Shown: in pieces, positions 32,900 through 43,329 of the stretch
Layout: each line of letters opens with the position of its first letter
Position numbering within the stretch: position 1 is the stretch's first letter
Assembly (NCBI GenBank): GCA_963978905.1
Contig: OZ022260.1
Coordinates: 40,298,259-40,362,258 of the forward strand
DNA length: 64,000 nt
Source: Trichostrongylus colubriformis
Lineage: Eukaryota > Nematoda > Chromadorea > Rhabditida > Trichostrongylidae
Reading direction: 5' to 3'
Position numbers and translations under genes: made by a program
The notes under the pieces: generated by a model
Told to the model about the DNA's origin: nothing
The model's input: only the letters and a program-made list of their open reading frames with translations
The model's database searches: none

Positions 32900-33980
32900 G
32901 CATGGGCACGTAAGAGTAAGGCAAACATATATGTTGTGAATCATGCGAATAAGAAAATGTCCATTTTATTATACGATACTATAAGAAACCCAGAGGATGA
33001 TTCACCGTCTTCCCAAGAACGGTCGCAAATCCGAAGAACTAGGCGTTCTTTGTCAGTATTAGAACCGATCTAGGGACTATGTGTAAGGATTGAAGCAATA
33101 GCTCTTGCCACTACACCATCGTCACATATTGTGCGAGGCATAATTCAGAAACTTCAAAAGACCTTTAAAATATCTTCAAAAGGCCGTCAAAATATTGAAC
33201 TCCTAAAAGAAAGGGAAAAATAAAAGTGATAAGTTCAGACTCGTGCAGTGAGAAAGGGAAGAAACGCGTCAACAAATTCGAATAATAAAGAAAAAGAACT
33301 AGACTCTTTGGTCAGGCATTTTCATTATCGTTATTTCACGGCCCATTGTAATCACGATTAAAAAATCAAAAATTTCATACCACATATCTATACTTCCATA
33401 TTTCTAAAAATCGTTTTATACCGCGATGAATATGATTTACCCTGGCTGGTAAACAAATATAGACATAGCCCTGAATCCTCGAAGAAAATGCTTTCAAATG
33501 TAAACAGTTCAATGGACCAAAAATGCTGTGCAAAAAATCGATAGCGACATAACTTGAAGTATCACAACTGCCGAAACGAGTCCAGTGCAATTTTCTCTAA
33601 CAGGGGCGTGTCTTAACCCCCCACCCCCAACGAACGGTACGACGAAGTGTTTGTTTGATGTGTTTTGCTGAGAAAATCAGGGTCACTCTACTGTAAACAA
33701 GCCACCTACCCGAGGCGAATAACATTCGCCAGATGTACGCCATGCCTTAGGTTTCTGCGCGATTTAGTAAATGTGATTATATTATTACAATAAGCTGTGA
33801 TTTCCATGCAAGGACTCCTTTGATCGCGTGAGTCTTATTGTTAACAGAAGGAATTCGAGCTAAGGCTATGAAAAGAAGAAACAAGTGGTTTAGCGATACA
33901 GTGGCAATAATTTCAGCACTGTATAGCATATAATAACTCATAACTCGAATGGAACCGTAAGTCATTCAAATACTAACAAG
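32900..33980. other. Gene-less stretch
   Basis: No splice-bounded exon and no shared repeat was found. Confidence 0.35.
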
Positions 33981-33984
33981 GGAA

Positions 33985-34310
33985 GGACCCGAGGTCGAAG
34001 CGGCTATTCGGATTGGGATACATATGGCCCGACGTATTTTCGGACGCTGATCTCGAACCTGCATTCCAAATTTGCAGAACGATTCTTTGGGTGGAGTTAT
34101 GGAGGTTTTTTTTAAAAAAAACTATACTGGTAGCTGGTAGGTTTGGAAGACCGTAGCACGCCAGCCAGACGTTCTCGCAACTCCGCTCAGGGAATCGTCC
34201 TGCAGAATTGGAATGCAGATTCGAGATCAGCGTCCGAAAATACGTCGGACCATATGTATCCCATTCCGAATGGCCACTTCGACCTCCGGTCCTTTCCTTA
34301 TAAGTATTGC
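33985..34310. repeat. Foldback element, family F
   Basis: The left arm (GGAAGGACCCGAGGTCGAAG, GGATACATATGG, CGGACGCTGATCTCGAACC) is repeated in reverse complement as GGTTCGAGAT-like GATTCGAGATCAGCGTCCG, CCATATGTATCCCATTCC and GGCCACTTCGACCTCC. The middle TAGGTTTGGAAGACCGTAGC is shared with 2105-2130. This is a well preserved foldback of about 325 bases. Non-coding. Confidence 0.75.
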
Positions 34311-34486
34311 TAATAGCTTCGCTTACAGATTTTGTCGACTTTTATGCGACCTTTTTGGTGGAAAAGAGGTGCTTTAATGCTTTCTCAAAAATAATTATTT
34401 CTTTTCGCTCTCGGTAATTATCAAAAATTCTATTTCTTCTACTGAACTTTTCCTCGAGTATTTTCATCGCTTTTTTTGGATGAAAT

Positions 34487-35270
34487 TACCCTAAGTCTGA
34501 TAGATAAGTCCGCCCGCACGCGGTGTCGCGTGCGGCACAGGCGATCGCAGTCTTCACAGAACCAGAGATGAGGGAAATTGAGGTTGTGGATTGTATCAAC
34601 GAGTTTGTATTGTATTGTATATTGTATTTGTTAACAGAAAAGGAGTAGCAGTAAAGTTGGGGTCAAACGAAGTGAACACGGAAACTTCACAGTTGGCAGA
34701 GGAAAGTGAACGAATGAGAGGAGAATCGTTGTTCAACGGGGGTTTCAATGCTAGGATTGTTTTGGCGATGGAATAGCGGTTGAATAAAAACTTTTCCTCA
34801 TTCCTGTTATGACCCAACAAAAGCCAGATATACCAAAAGCGGCATCAGGAAAAGGATGAGCTACAGAGAGGTGACCGCTTTAGTTTGCGACAGTTTCTAT
34901 TCAATTTCTGAGGAGACGATCGTCAACAGCTTCCTAAGGGCCTTGAACCAAGAGTCATTTTTAGATGAGGCGAGTGAGAACCTTAACGTTAATATTATGA
35001 ATGTTTGTAACGATGGAATGGAGATTTCGTAGAAAATTCAAGATGAATGGTCATAGTTACACGGGTAAAGGGAGATTTGACACGTGGTATTTTTAGATAT
35101 TAGAAATGAAGTCGAATGAACAATTTCTACAATTCTATGATCTTAATGATGAAGGGTGCATCGCGATTCTGTGTTCGTTTAAGACTGCGCCTGCGTTCGC
35201 TGCTGCCGCGCTCGACACCGCGTGCGGGAGGACTTATCTATCAGACTTTAGGGTAGTTGAAAAAAACTGC
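34487..35270. mobile_element. Element with about 85-base terminal inverted repeats
   Basis: TACCCTAAGTCTGATAGATA then AGTCCGCCCGCACGCGGTGT at 34487-34535 returns in reverse complement as ACACCGCGTGCGGGAGGACT and TATCTATCAGACTTTAGGG at 35215-35262. The inverted similarity extends to the GATCGCAGTCTTCACAGAA region. The interior holds a TTGTATTGTATTG microsatellite and no transposase. It is a non-autonomous TIR element of unknown superfamily. Confidence 0.7.
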
Positions 35271-35274
35271 AACA

Positions 35275-36480
35275 ATCATGCATCAATCCAGTACATACGG
35301 TAGCCGAGTTGTAGAAGTTTCGAGACGCTACCGATGGAAGATACCTCAGTTACACGTTTGTGAATACATACATTAGTTCCAGGGTTGCCACTGGGCACGG
35401 AAAATGGCGTGCAATGAGGGAAAGCAGGTGCAAATCAGAGCGAGAAGGAAAAAGGAGATGAAAACTTTGCGACCTCAAAGTGTGGTGGATGGCAGTGATT
35501 GCAGGGTGATGATCAAGCCTTTTATGAAACAACAGAAAGCGATAAAGAGCAACAATGAGCTACAGTTAACAAGAGCAAACAACAAGGAAAAACGACCTCT
35601 CTATTAGCACTGGGCTAATGAGCCAGCGACACTGAACAATTTCATTCACCATGCAGCTTCAATTAAATTTGGAGAGGGTAAAATGTCGGGGGTGAGGCCC
35701 AGACTACAGCCACCTTTTCTTTTTGAACCGTCCCAGTTCCAGAAAATGTTCCCGTGTAAGCATTTCCCTCCCCTATAAAAGAAAAACTATAAGCTCCGTT
35801 AACTTCCTAGTTTTTACGAAAAAACGAAGGTCCAAATGGCATACGCTATTTTCAGAATTTAACATAGCTGAATGAATTAAATGGAGATGTCCGGTATTCA
35901 ACACACGATACAAGATGAACAACAGCGAGGAACCGTAAACAGTGAGTGATGTCGAGCGACAATGGGCGACAAGAAACGGCATCAAGGAACAACAAAGAAC
36001 GACAAAAAGGCATAAAGCTGGGTCACGTCCCGACCCATTGTTGTGGCATTTTTACGTTCAATTCCGTACTCATTCAAAACAGTTCGGAAATTTTTGACTA
36101 CAAAGTAGTATGAAAAATTGTATAAAATATTTTGTATAAATGTAATAAAATTGAAGTGAAATATCAGCCCCTTTCATAAAAATAATGCAGCAAAGAATGA
36201 ATTCGTCACTTCCTGCACAGGATTAAACGAGTGCCATTTTCAGCGCAAAGTCAACGAAACTAAAGGCTGAGAATGAGGGACCAGAAAGAACTCTGGCATA
36301 CGGTAGTGACAATAAGCGACATCAGGCGATATTAGGCGACTCTGAGCGAAATCAGGAGATATTAGGTAAAGTGGGCAAGCAACGACAATGGAAGATGAGA
36401 TTTGTTGCCATTAGAGCAGCTCAGATCGATGGACGCGCAATTTCATCTACAGCCGCGTAAAAGTATCACTTGCGACAAGT
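35275..36480. other. Gene-less stretch
   Basis: Repeats of GGCGACA-type words occur at about 35950-36370 (AGCGACAATGGGCGACAAG, GCGACATCAGGCGATATTAGG) but with no fixed period. No exon supported. Confidence 0.35.
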
Positions 36481-36505
36481 ATGCTGAATTATGAGCAAAA
36501 GCTTT

Positions 36506-36740
36506 GGTCTCGAACGGGACTTGAACCAGCAAGCATTCCATGCTTTCCGGGCATATGTGCTAATCCACTACACTTCCGAGACCCCTTTCACCTCAGATCA
36601 GCTTGAGCTGAGTTAAGGTGAAAGGAGAGAGCGGGTTCGAGTTCCATTCGAGACCGAAGCTTTTGCCCATAACTCGGCATAAATGAAACAACTTTCGCAT
36701 TGCGGATTAAGGCGAAAATAAGCAGCTAACAAAAACCAAA
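36506..36740. repeat. Inverted pair of tRNA-like SINEs
   Basis: On the minus strand, 36583-36506 reads GGTCTCGGAAGTGTAGTGGA, with the same head as 32778 and a B-box GGTTCAAGTCC, and GGTCTCG pairs with CGAGACC. On the plus strand, about 36605-36740 carries GGGTTCGAGTTCC, CGAGACCGAAGCTTTTGCCC and the SINE body. The two copies lie back to back. Confidence 0.65.
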
Positions 36741-36929
36741 AATATCAGAATCAATAACTACCACTTGCAGTTTTCTCCTCTGTTCACGGTCACGGTGATT
36801 CGGTCACAATGCACTCATCGAAAAAAAAACATCTTTTCTCATTCCATTTGGTCCAATATTGGCATATAAAATCAAGTTCACACAGTCAGTATCACATATC
36901 TAGTTATAGAAGTTGTATAAAACTATATA

Positions 36930-37075
36930 AGACTGAGGAGATGGTGTAGTGACAGGTGACGCGTTCTCTCAGTCTCACGGTGCGGGGATCAGATCCCGCT
37001 CAATGCCCGCGCAGGCCAAATAAGCCTTCCGTCCCTCCGGTAGAAGGTGGATTTGACTGCAAAATATGGTCCGCT
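36930..37075 (+). repeat. tRNA-like SINE, second family
   Basis: GGAGATGGTGTAGTGACAGG and GCGGGGATCAGATCCCGC resemble A and B boxes. The downstream CCTTCCGTCCCTCCGGTAG is GC-rich. A related but diverged head is at about 38757-38825 (CACGGATCAAATCCCGTG). Confidence 0.4.
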
Positions 37076-37607
37076 AATCCTCATTCACCAGGAAAAAAAA
37101 GTAGGGCAAACCTGCGAAATTTTGGTATTTGATTAGCAGCGTGTGTGATAATCGCTTCAAAGGGTTGTCTTTAGTCAGGTGGCGGACTTTTAGCTCCTGG
37201 CCAACGCTCCATGGTGGGGAAGTTCCACCCTTTCGCTCTGTAAAACCCGCTGACATACCGTCCAGACTATTGGAGAAGAGATACACTCATGCTTCCTGAA
37301 CCTTCCGTGGAAGAAGTCTAATAAATCACGAAGTGGTACGCTTACGATAAAGGAACCGTTGAAAGTTCTCAAAGAAGGTAGAGCGTTTGCCGTTTATGGG
37401 CATGAGGTCAATTTGTCTCATTCACACAATGTTCAGAGAAGAACTTTTTTGATAGGAAGTCACTTGCAATCGGAGCACAATGCTTTGTGGCAATCCTGCA
37501 TTAAGTGGCTGCACTTCACAAGTCACCTTTCAGGCCGAATCCATCATTCAGTTGTCATCAATTACAAAAAAAGGTGTGTGTGTGTGTGGCGCTTTCAAAG
37601 TGAAGAA

Positions 37608-37985
37608 CCGAGGTGTATACATTTGTCGAATTTTCGCGCGGCCGCGCATCGCGAGAGGCGCCGCAGATTCCTTCGCGTGTGTTTGCTTACATTGCAACAC
37701 TCCCTTTGGAGTTTTACGCCCGAATTGATTATTTCTTAATTAGGATAGTTACCATGTAATGCTATCGTTTCTTTTTCTTCTTATGTCACTATTTTGTCTT
37801 TTTAAGGCAAAAGGTCATTAATTTTAGATAATAGTGAGGTAAACAGCTATTTTTCAAAAGACCTCCATAGTACCGAACCCTTGCGTCGTGAGCGGCGATC
37901 CAACCGACTGCGGCAAGTTGTGCTGACGGCGCCGCGAGTGCGACGTCGCGAAGCGCAAATTCGACATAAGTGCACACACCAGGGA
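37608..37985. repeat. Possible MULE-like element
   Basis: GGTGTATACATTTGTCGAAT at the left end and TTCGACATAAGTGCACACACC at the right end are inverted. Their form resembles the ends of the element at 19307-19540 (TGTGTACCCTTATGTC). A GC-rich CGCGCGGCCGCGC / GGCGCCGCGAG interior fits. A target duplication could not be confirmed. Confidence 0.45.
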
Positions 37986-38997
37986 AACCGAACGAGTTGC
38001 ATGACGTGGACTAGCCCAATTTCGATTGAACTATGCAAATGTATAGGTATAAAGAAAGTTTGCAAAAAACCAAAAACTTTTAAATTTTTATGCAAATGTA
38101 GCTCTTCAAAAAGTTGCTTCTCATGCAAACAGTGGTCAACCCCAACTTTACTCAGCTCTGCTTACCGTAACATGAACGTAGAAAGAACACTTGAAAGGAG
38201 TGACTGTGAGATATATCGAATTCGAAGGTAAGATATATCGAGAGGAAGGAAATCAATAGACCATTCGGATCCACAGTACAGCAGCCCGATTCGGAAAAAA
38301 AGTAAAACGATTAAATCACTCACAATACAGGTGATCCGATGAGGCGTGAGCGAACTCGTTTTCTGCTATGCGACGATGGAAGGTGAGAATGAGGTAAACA
38401 ACGGACGATGACGAATACATCGCCGTCCTTGTCCTAAAAATGAAGGGGAAGTTTGCTTAGAGCTTTTCAGTCTCGTTTTTCAACAATAGTCTGCGTACGT
38501 GGAACGCAAACACGTGCCACATGATCATCCTAGGTGTCTTCTACGTCTAGCCTTGGCCTTGTGGAGAGCTTTTGGAAAGCCTCTTGGCTGTTGTTGGATT
38601 AACCACGGCCACAATATTGTTATAGCAAGAGAATAAACACGATTATAATCTAAACTAATCTTTTCGCTCATTTTGTAGATAACCCCTGTAGAGGTCGAAC
38701 CGCCTCGAAATCAAAACTGAAAAGCTGCACATATATTCCTAATTTTTGAGCGTGGAGAGCAATGGTATATAGCACTATCGACAGACGTACGGTACACGGA
38801 TCAAATCCCGTGTTAGCACCATTCAGGCCTACCAACGAACCCTCATTCCGAAGTACTTCACTTGAAAAGGATCAAGTTTGTCCCCATGCTGGGATGCGCC
38901 ACGCGTTCCGATTCTATAGAGTCGTGGTGACAGATGAATGCCATTTGACCTACACTATGACTTGCCCAGGAAAAGTAGTCCATTTCGGAGCGCCTGG

Positions 38998-39115
38998 CAG
39001 AGCGTGGCCTACGGACTTGGATGAGTGGCGAGAGTGAGAGTACGTAGCGAGAGTGGGAGTGTGTGGCGGGGTGAGAGAGTTTGATACAATCTCATCCAAG
39101 TCGTAGGCCACGCCC
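38998..39115. repeat. Hairpin with 24-base arms
   Basis: GAGCGTGGCCTACGGACTTG and CAAGTCGTAGGCCACGCCC form near-perfect arms around a purine-rich loop of GAGAGTGAG repeats. Confidence 0.7.
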
Positions 39116-39887
39116 TATCATACGCTCTAAAATTGACTGTACAAGTTAGTGGTTGTATCCTCCCAGACAGGTCTGATACCACTTCACTCACCCTGAGGGA
39201 GTGGAAGGCTTGGTCGACCTTAGCGGGCATGGATGTGGGATTTGATACCGGCACCGTTTGAGTGAGAAGCCGCGCAACTACGCATCTCCGCCCAGGCAGG
39301 TACTTTGCTCGTTTAGGAGGAAGAAGACACCGGCAGCACACTGACCCAGAAGTGACTCGGAGGTCATCCTGATTTCATACTGCAGTGCCACTAAAGATGT
39401 GAACAGAATTAGAGTTGATGGTGTGTCCCAAAAATTGGGTGGAGCCAATTGCCTGAAATTCATTCGTCTTCTAAAAGAGTCCTGGTTTCTCCATCTTTGC
39501 AAAACCAACACCAAACCGTTTATTATGTAACGATATGTAAAGGTAACATCTCTCACCGACCTTCGACCACCACCCTTTTGCTATAAGTTTCTCCTCTTTG
39601 ATCTTTGCAAACCCATTCCAACGGAATGAGTCACCATTTCACAAATTGTGAATGGCAGGAGCAAAATCGCATTGATCAACGCTCATCGTACCAGACAGGT
39701 ATGACTAATAAGGGTTCCGCAATCTATTTGGGATCCTATCTCTGCTCAAATAGATATATTTTGCAAATCATTCATTCTAATATGTCCCAGTTGATCCTGA
39801 CGTGACAATATGGTCACATGCACTTCACTCGATCACCGGCAACACAGCTAAACAATGAAGTGCCTTTTGTCCTTGAATTTCGCTCAC

Positions 39888-40315
39888 TTAAAGAATCGTC
39901 AACGGAAAAGTGAGTTTTTCTGTTACCCATATATTTATGTTGTATTTGCCAAATGTGGGCCACATGCAAAGCTCATGCGAATAAAATGTGAATCCGGCTA
40001 TGATACAGCACCACGAAGTCTCGGCCGAGTGGGTTGGGCCTCCGAGCAGGTGCCCACTCCGCCGTCCAACGCGTTCGAAGACGCATTAGGAAGAAAGTTA
40101 CGTAAACAGTCCAACTCTCCGTTCCCAGCGGCAGACGAGGGGACAATGCTTTTACCGGAGGCCCCGCCCACCCGGCCGAGATTTTGAGGAGCTGTATCTT
40201 AGCCGAATTCTCACTTTTTTTTGCGTGAAACTTTGCATGCGGTCCATATTAGGTATATACAACATAAATATAGGGGTAACAGAGAAACTCATTTTCTCGT
40301 GAATGATTCCTTTAA
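39888..40315. mobile_element. TTAA-target foldback element, family D, copy 2, with a paralogous empty site
   Basis: The boundaries are CACTTAAAGAATCGTC and GATTCCTTTAAACGTC, with TTAA on both sides. The arms match copy 1 (ACCCATATATTTATGTTGTA and TGCATGCGGTCCATATTAGG). The empty site at about 41398-41412 shows a single TTAA, so the insertion duplicated TTAA. TTAA-specific insertion is known for piggyBac-type elements. The ends here (AGGAATCGTCCACG in the family consensus) are not a recognised piggyBac end, so the superfamily stays open. Confidence 0.85.
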
Positions 40316-40346
40316 ACGTCAATGAAGCGATTTCATCCGCATACTA

Positions 40347-41234
40347 TTAGGTTGATTCATAATAAATCGGACAAATGGTAGTGATGCTTTCTAAAGATCA
40401 TAACTCAGCAACGAGTTAACGAAAATGGACGCACGAGGTACCTTTGGAATGAGTATGAAAAGCTCTTCAAAGTACCGCAAAATAATCACTCCAAAGTAGT
40501 TTCATCCCGCCACCATGCCGCGCGATTTCAAGCCGTCCAGAGACCACATCCGCAACGTCATACTATTTATATCGCTATCTGGCCAGGAACCCGCGGACAT
40601 CGGCAGACGTCTGAAAGAAGTTCACAAGGAGCATGCCCCCGGCAGAAGTACACTGTAGTTGTAGCATTCGAAGTTTGCGTCAGGCGACTATTCCATCGAA
40701 GACGAAAACCGCGGTTGGTGGAGCGTACACGGCGTAGAGTACTGGGAGCTGCTCGATGAAGGTACAACAGTATCCGCCGACGTCTACGTTCGTCATTTAC
40801 GAGAATTGAAGGCAAATGTCCAAAGTTCGCTACGGCGGCGGTCACATGTCTACTTCCAGCACGACAACGCGAGACCGCACATTGCAAAATCGACCAGGGC
40901 CGAACTGTTGTCGTACAGTTGGACCGTGCTTCCACACCCACCGTACTCCCCAGACCTGGCCCCTTCAGATTTCCACCTTTTCTCCCACAGCCAACGCCAC
41001 CTCGACGGCGAAGACTTCAAAACTCGCGACGACGTCAAGACGGCACTCGGCAACTTCTTCGAGCTCCAGCCTCCGGCCTTCTGGAGCAAGGGCATCCATG
41101 ATCTGCCTAACCCGTGGCAGAAGGTCATCGATAAAGATGGAGCATATTTCAAGTGAATCCCAGTTGTCGTTAAAAAGTTGTACGACAATGATTAAAATTT
41201 GTCAATTTGTCCGATTTATTATGAATCAACCTAA
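40347..41234 (+). mobile_element. Internally deleted mariner element
   Basis: 888 bases between TTAGGTTGATTCATAATAAA and TTTATTATGAATCAACCTAA, which are perfect inverted ends, with TA on each side (40345-40346, 41235-41236). Full-length mariners are about 1.3 kb, so roughly 400 bases are missing. The remaining frames are a start at 40515 (MPRDFKPSRDHIRNVILFIS) and the C-terminal part from about 40713 to 41155. The clean ends suggest a fairly young copy. Confidence 0.92.
40515..41155 (+). pseudogene. mariner transposase, N- and C-terminal parts, catalytic centre deleted
   Basis: The N-terminal part (40515-40659) reads MPRDFKPSRDHIRNVILFIS and SGQEPADIGRRLKEVHKEH, a DNA-binding helix-turn-helix-like start, then stops. 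The C-terminal part reads WWSVHGVEYWELLDEGTTVS, VYFQHDNARPHIAK and VLPHPPYSPDLAPSDFHLF, and ends WQKVIDKDGAYFK. HDNARPH carries the second catalytic Asp of the DD34D triad and the SPDLAPSD segment holds the third. The segment with the first Asp is gone, so no active enzyme can be made. Confidence 0.9.
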
Positions 41235-41409
41235 TATTTAGGATCGTATCTGTGCACAAATAGACATATTTCAAAAGTCAGTCATTCAGATATGTCCCAG
41301 TAGATCCTGACATGATAATGTGGTCACATGCACTTTACTTGATCACGGGCAACATAGCTAAACAATGAAGTGCCTCTTGCCCTTGAAGTTCGCTCACTTA
41401 AACGTCAAT

Positions 41410-41860
41410 GAAGCGATAACTGACCTTGGCCAGTCTTCCAGGAAAACACTATGCGCGTTCCCTAAATCAACGGCAGGGGACGAGCTCACAAGGTGCGCAG
41501 ATTCAAGCCACCTTTTCTGTAAAACGTGAGAAACCAATGATGGCTGAATGAATGTGATGACGGTTTAGCACCAGTCAGCATAGACATCAATTAAGGGCTC
41601 CCGATTCGCTTTACCTTGAAGTCCGTAAGAAAAACCAAGAATAATATAACATTGGAAATCAATTTGAATCCTCCCCAGCTATGTCTATGACAAGTTTCAG
41701 TGCCTTTAGTGAAATCAGAAGGCTCATGGGTGCACCGTCCGATGCAGGAAGGACCGATGCGTGGCCCAGTACGATTCTCACCTTTGCTTCATTGAAAAGC
41801 CCATTATGAGAATGCCGAGAAGTCCTGCTTTGCTGCAGTGACTCCAACGGCGAACACGGT
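41410..41860. other. Gene-less stretch
   Basis: Nothing supportable was seen between the end of the tandem duplication and the family C copy. Confidence 0.35.
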
Positions 41861-42215
41861 CAACCCGAAGTCGAGGATTTCTCGAGAAGGGGGTCGTATT
41901 TGAAGGATGAGATAGGAGGAGAGACGTAATTGCAGAGGTCAGCAATGGTCCCAGGTTAGATGACAAGAGGAACGTGCCGTCAGCTGAACCGGCTATGTAA
42001 GAGAATATGATTGAATTTAAGTGATCAACACAAAAATAGTAGTGAAAGAGTACTTACAATACTTGTTATTAATGCTATGCAATCGGTACTAGTTACTATT
42101 CGTCAGAGATTATGTAGATGTCGAAAAAGCGGTGGGGGGGGGGTCGTACTCGGGTCCCCCGTTTGGGGGGGGGGGGGAGTTTCGTAGCCGGCCATTTTCC
42201 TCGACACCTTGGTTG
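41860..42215. repeat. Dispersed repeat, family C, with two G runs
   Basis: GAAGTCGAGGATTTCTCGAG, GGTCGTATTTGAAGG and GCAGAGGTCAGCAATGG match the other family C copies. Homopolymers of 10 and 13 G lie at 42134-42143 and 42165-42177, followed by GCCGGCCATTTTCCTCGACACC. Confidence 0.6.
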
Positions 42216-42859
42216 ACCCGACAAAAATTCAAGAAGAGGAGGGCAGCTGATATATTCAAATTTTATATAACCTCAGCAACTAAAAATTTGTTAAAATCCT
42301 GGTCGCAACAAAGAAAACGAAATCCTGGTAATTCCCTCGTCGTTAGAGCCTACTGTGCAAAAACAGTTGAAGCCCGGAGCCTACTGTGCAAAAACAGTTG
42401 AAGCCCGGAAGTCGCTACCGAGTCGCTTCTTCCGGTTTGGTGATCGAGAAGTTAACGTTGCTGCGTAAAGATGTAGGAAAGGTGACAAAAAGATTTACCG
42501 ATATATCGGCGAGAACGAAATTTTCGGAAAGCATCAAAAGTAGCGGACTGGGGAAGCTTAGGAACTTAATTTAATATTCATGATAGTAGCACTTCTTATA
42601 AATGTTTGATTCCTTCCCCCTAAGGAAATAGTTTTGGTAAGCCATGGGCATGCTTCAAATAAAGCCAGAAACTTGTCTCAATCTCCTCTTAAAAACACTC
42701 TGCTAGATGCAGTACATGAACAAGAGTACGAAAAGGACAGGAAAATTCCTTTCGTTCTAACGCAGAAATCGAAAAAAAAGTGGGAAGAAGAGCAACTCGT
42801 TTTGGTTCCAAGAAAAAACTCCAAACTGGCCATACAACATTCGAACAGCCGTCGTCGGG

Positions 42860-43325
42860 CAGATCGTAGTTCGAATTTGCACGCCCGATGTTAGCTTGCT
42901 TTCCATTCCGCCAATGAGCAGTGTACATCGTCCGTGAAAGCACGGTTAAAGGCACATTTCGCGATAATCAGATGGGCACCTTACCTTCTTGGAACAGTAG
43001 ACCCTTGGGTTACTATTCAGGCTGCCCCTTTTTCGCGTCGTCCCGGTGCGCTATCACGGCGCGACACCTGCTTGAATCCACTGCGACGCCGCCCATCTTG
43101 CTCAGTTCACCAATAAGGAAGCTCAAGTGGGTTCGAGCAAGTGTAGCGCGGCGATGACACACCGTGGCGATGCAAAAAAGGTGCAGCTTGGCTAGTTACC
43201 CAAGGATCTAATGTTTCAACAAGGCAAAGCGACCCATCAGATTATCGCGAAGTGTGTCTTTTACTGCTCGCTGCCTACGACGACACCGTTCTACTTCTAC
43301 GAGCTTGGCGAGTTCATAGCCCGAG
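42860..43325 (+). pseudogene. Broken, strand-reversed copy of a semaphorin exon
   Basis: The plus strand at about 42915-42950 (GAGCAGTGTACATCGTCCGT, GAAAGCACGGTTAA) matches the minus-strand semaphorin exon 50867-51005 (GAGCGGTGGACATCGTTCGT, GAAAGCACGATTGA). After about 300 unrelated bases, 43262-43323 matches the rest of the exon, reading CSLPTTTPFYFYEL against [14 protein letters not shown]. The match runs across the exon end into the intron (GGCGAGTTCATAGCCCGAG against AGTGAGTTTATAGTCCGAG), so it is a genomic copy, not a retrocopy. Identity over the 62-base second part is about 84 percent. The reading frame is interrupted. Confidence 0.75.
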
Positions 43326-43329
43326 TCAC

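Larger units (their letters stand above)
39715..41410. repeat. Tandem duplication of about 170 bases, split by a foldback element and a mariner
   Basis: TATGTCCCAGTTGATCCTGA through CTTGAATTTCGCTCACTTAA (39780-39891) recurs at 41292-41402 with about 90 percent identity. In copy 1 the TTAA is interrupted by the element at 39888-40315 before CGTCAATGAAGCGAT. In copy 2 TTAAACGTCAATGAAGCGAT is uninterrupted. The mariner at 40347-41234 lies between the two copies. Confidence 0.85.
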
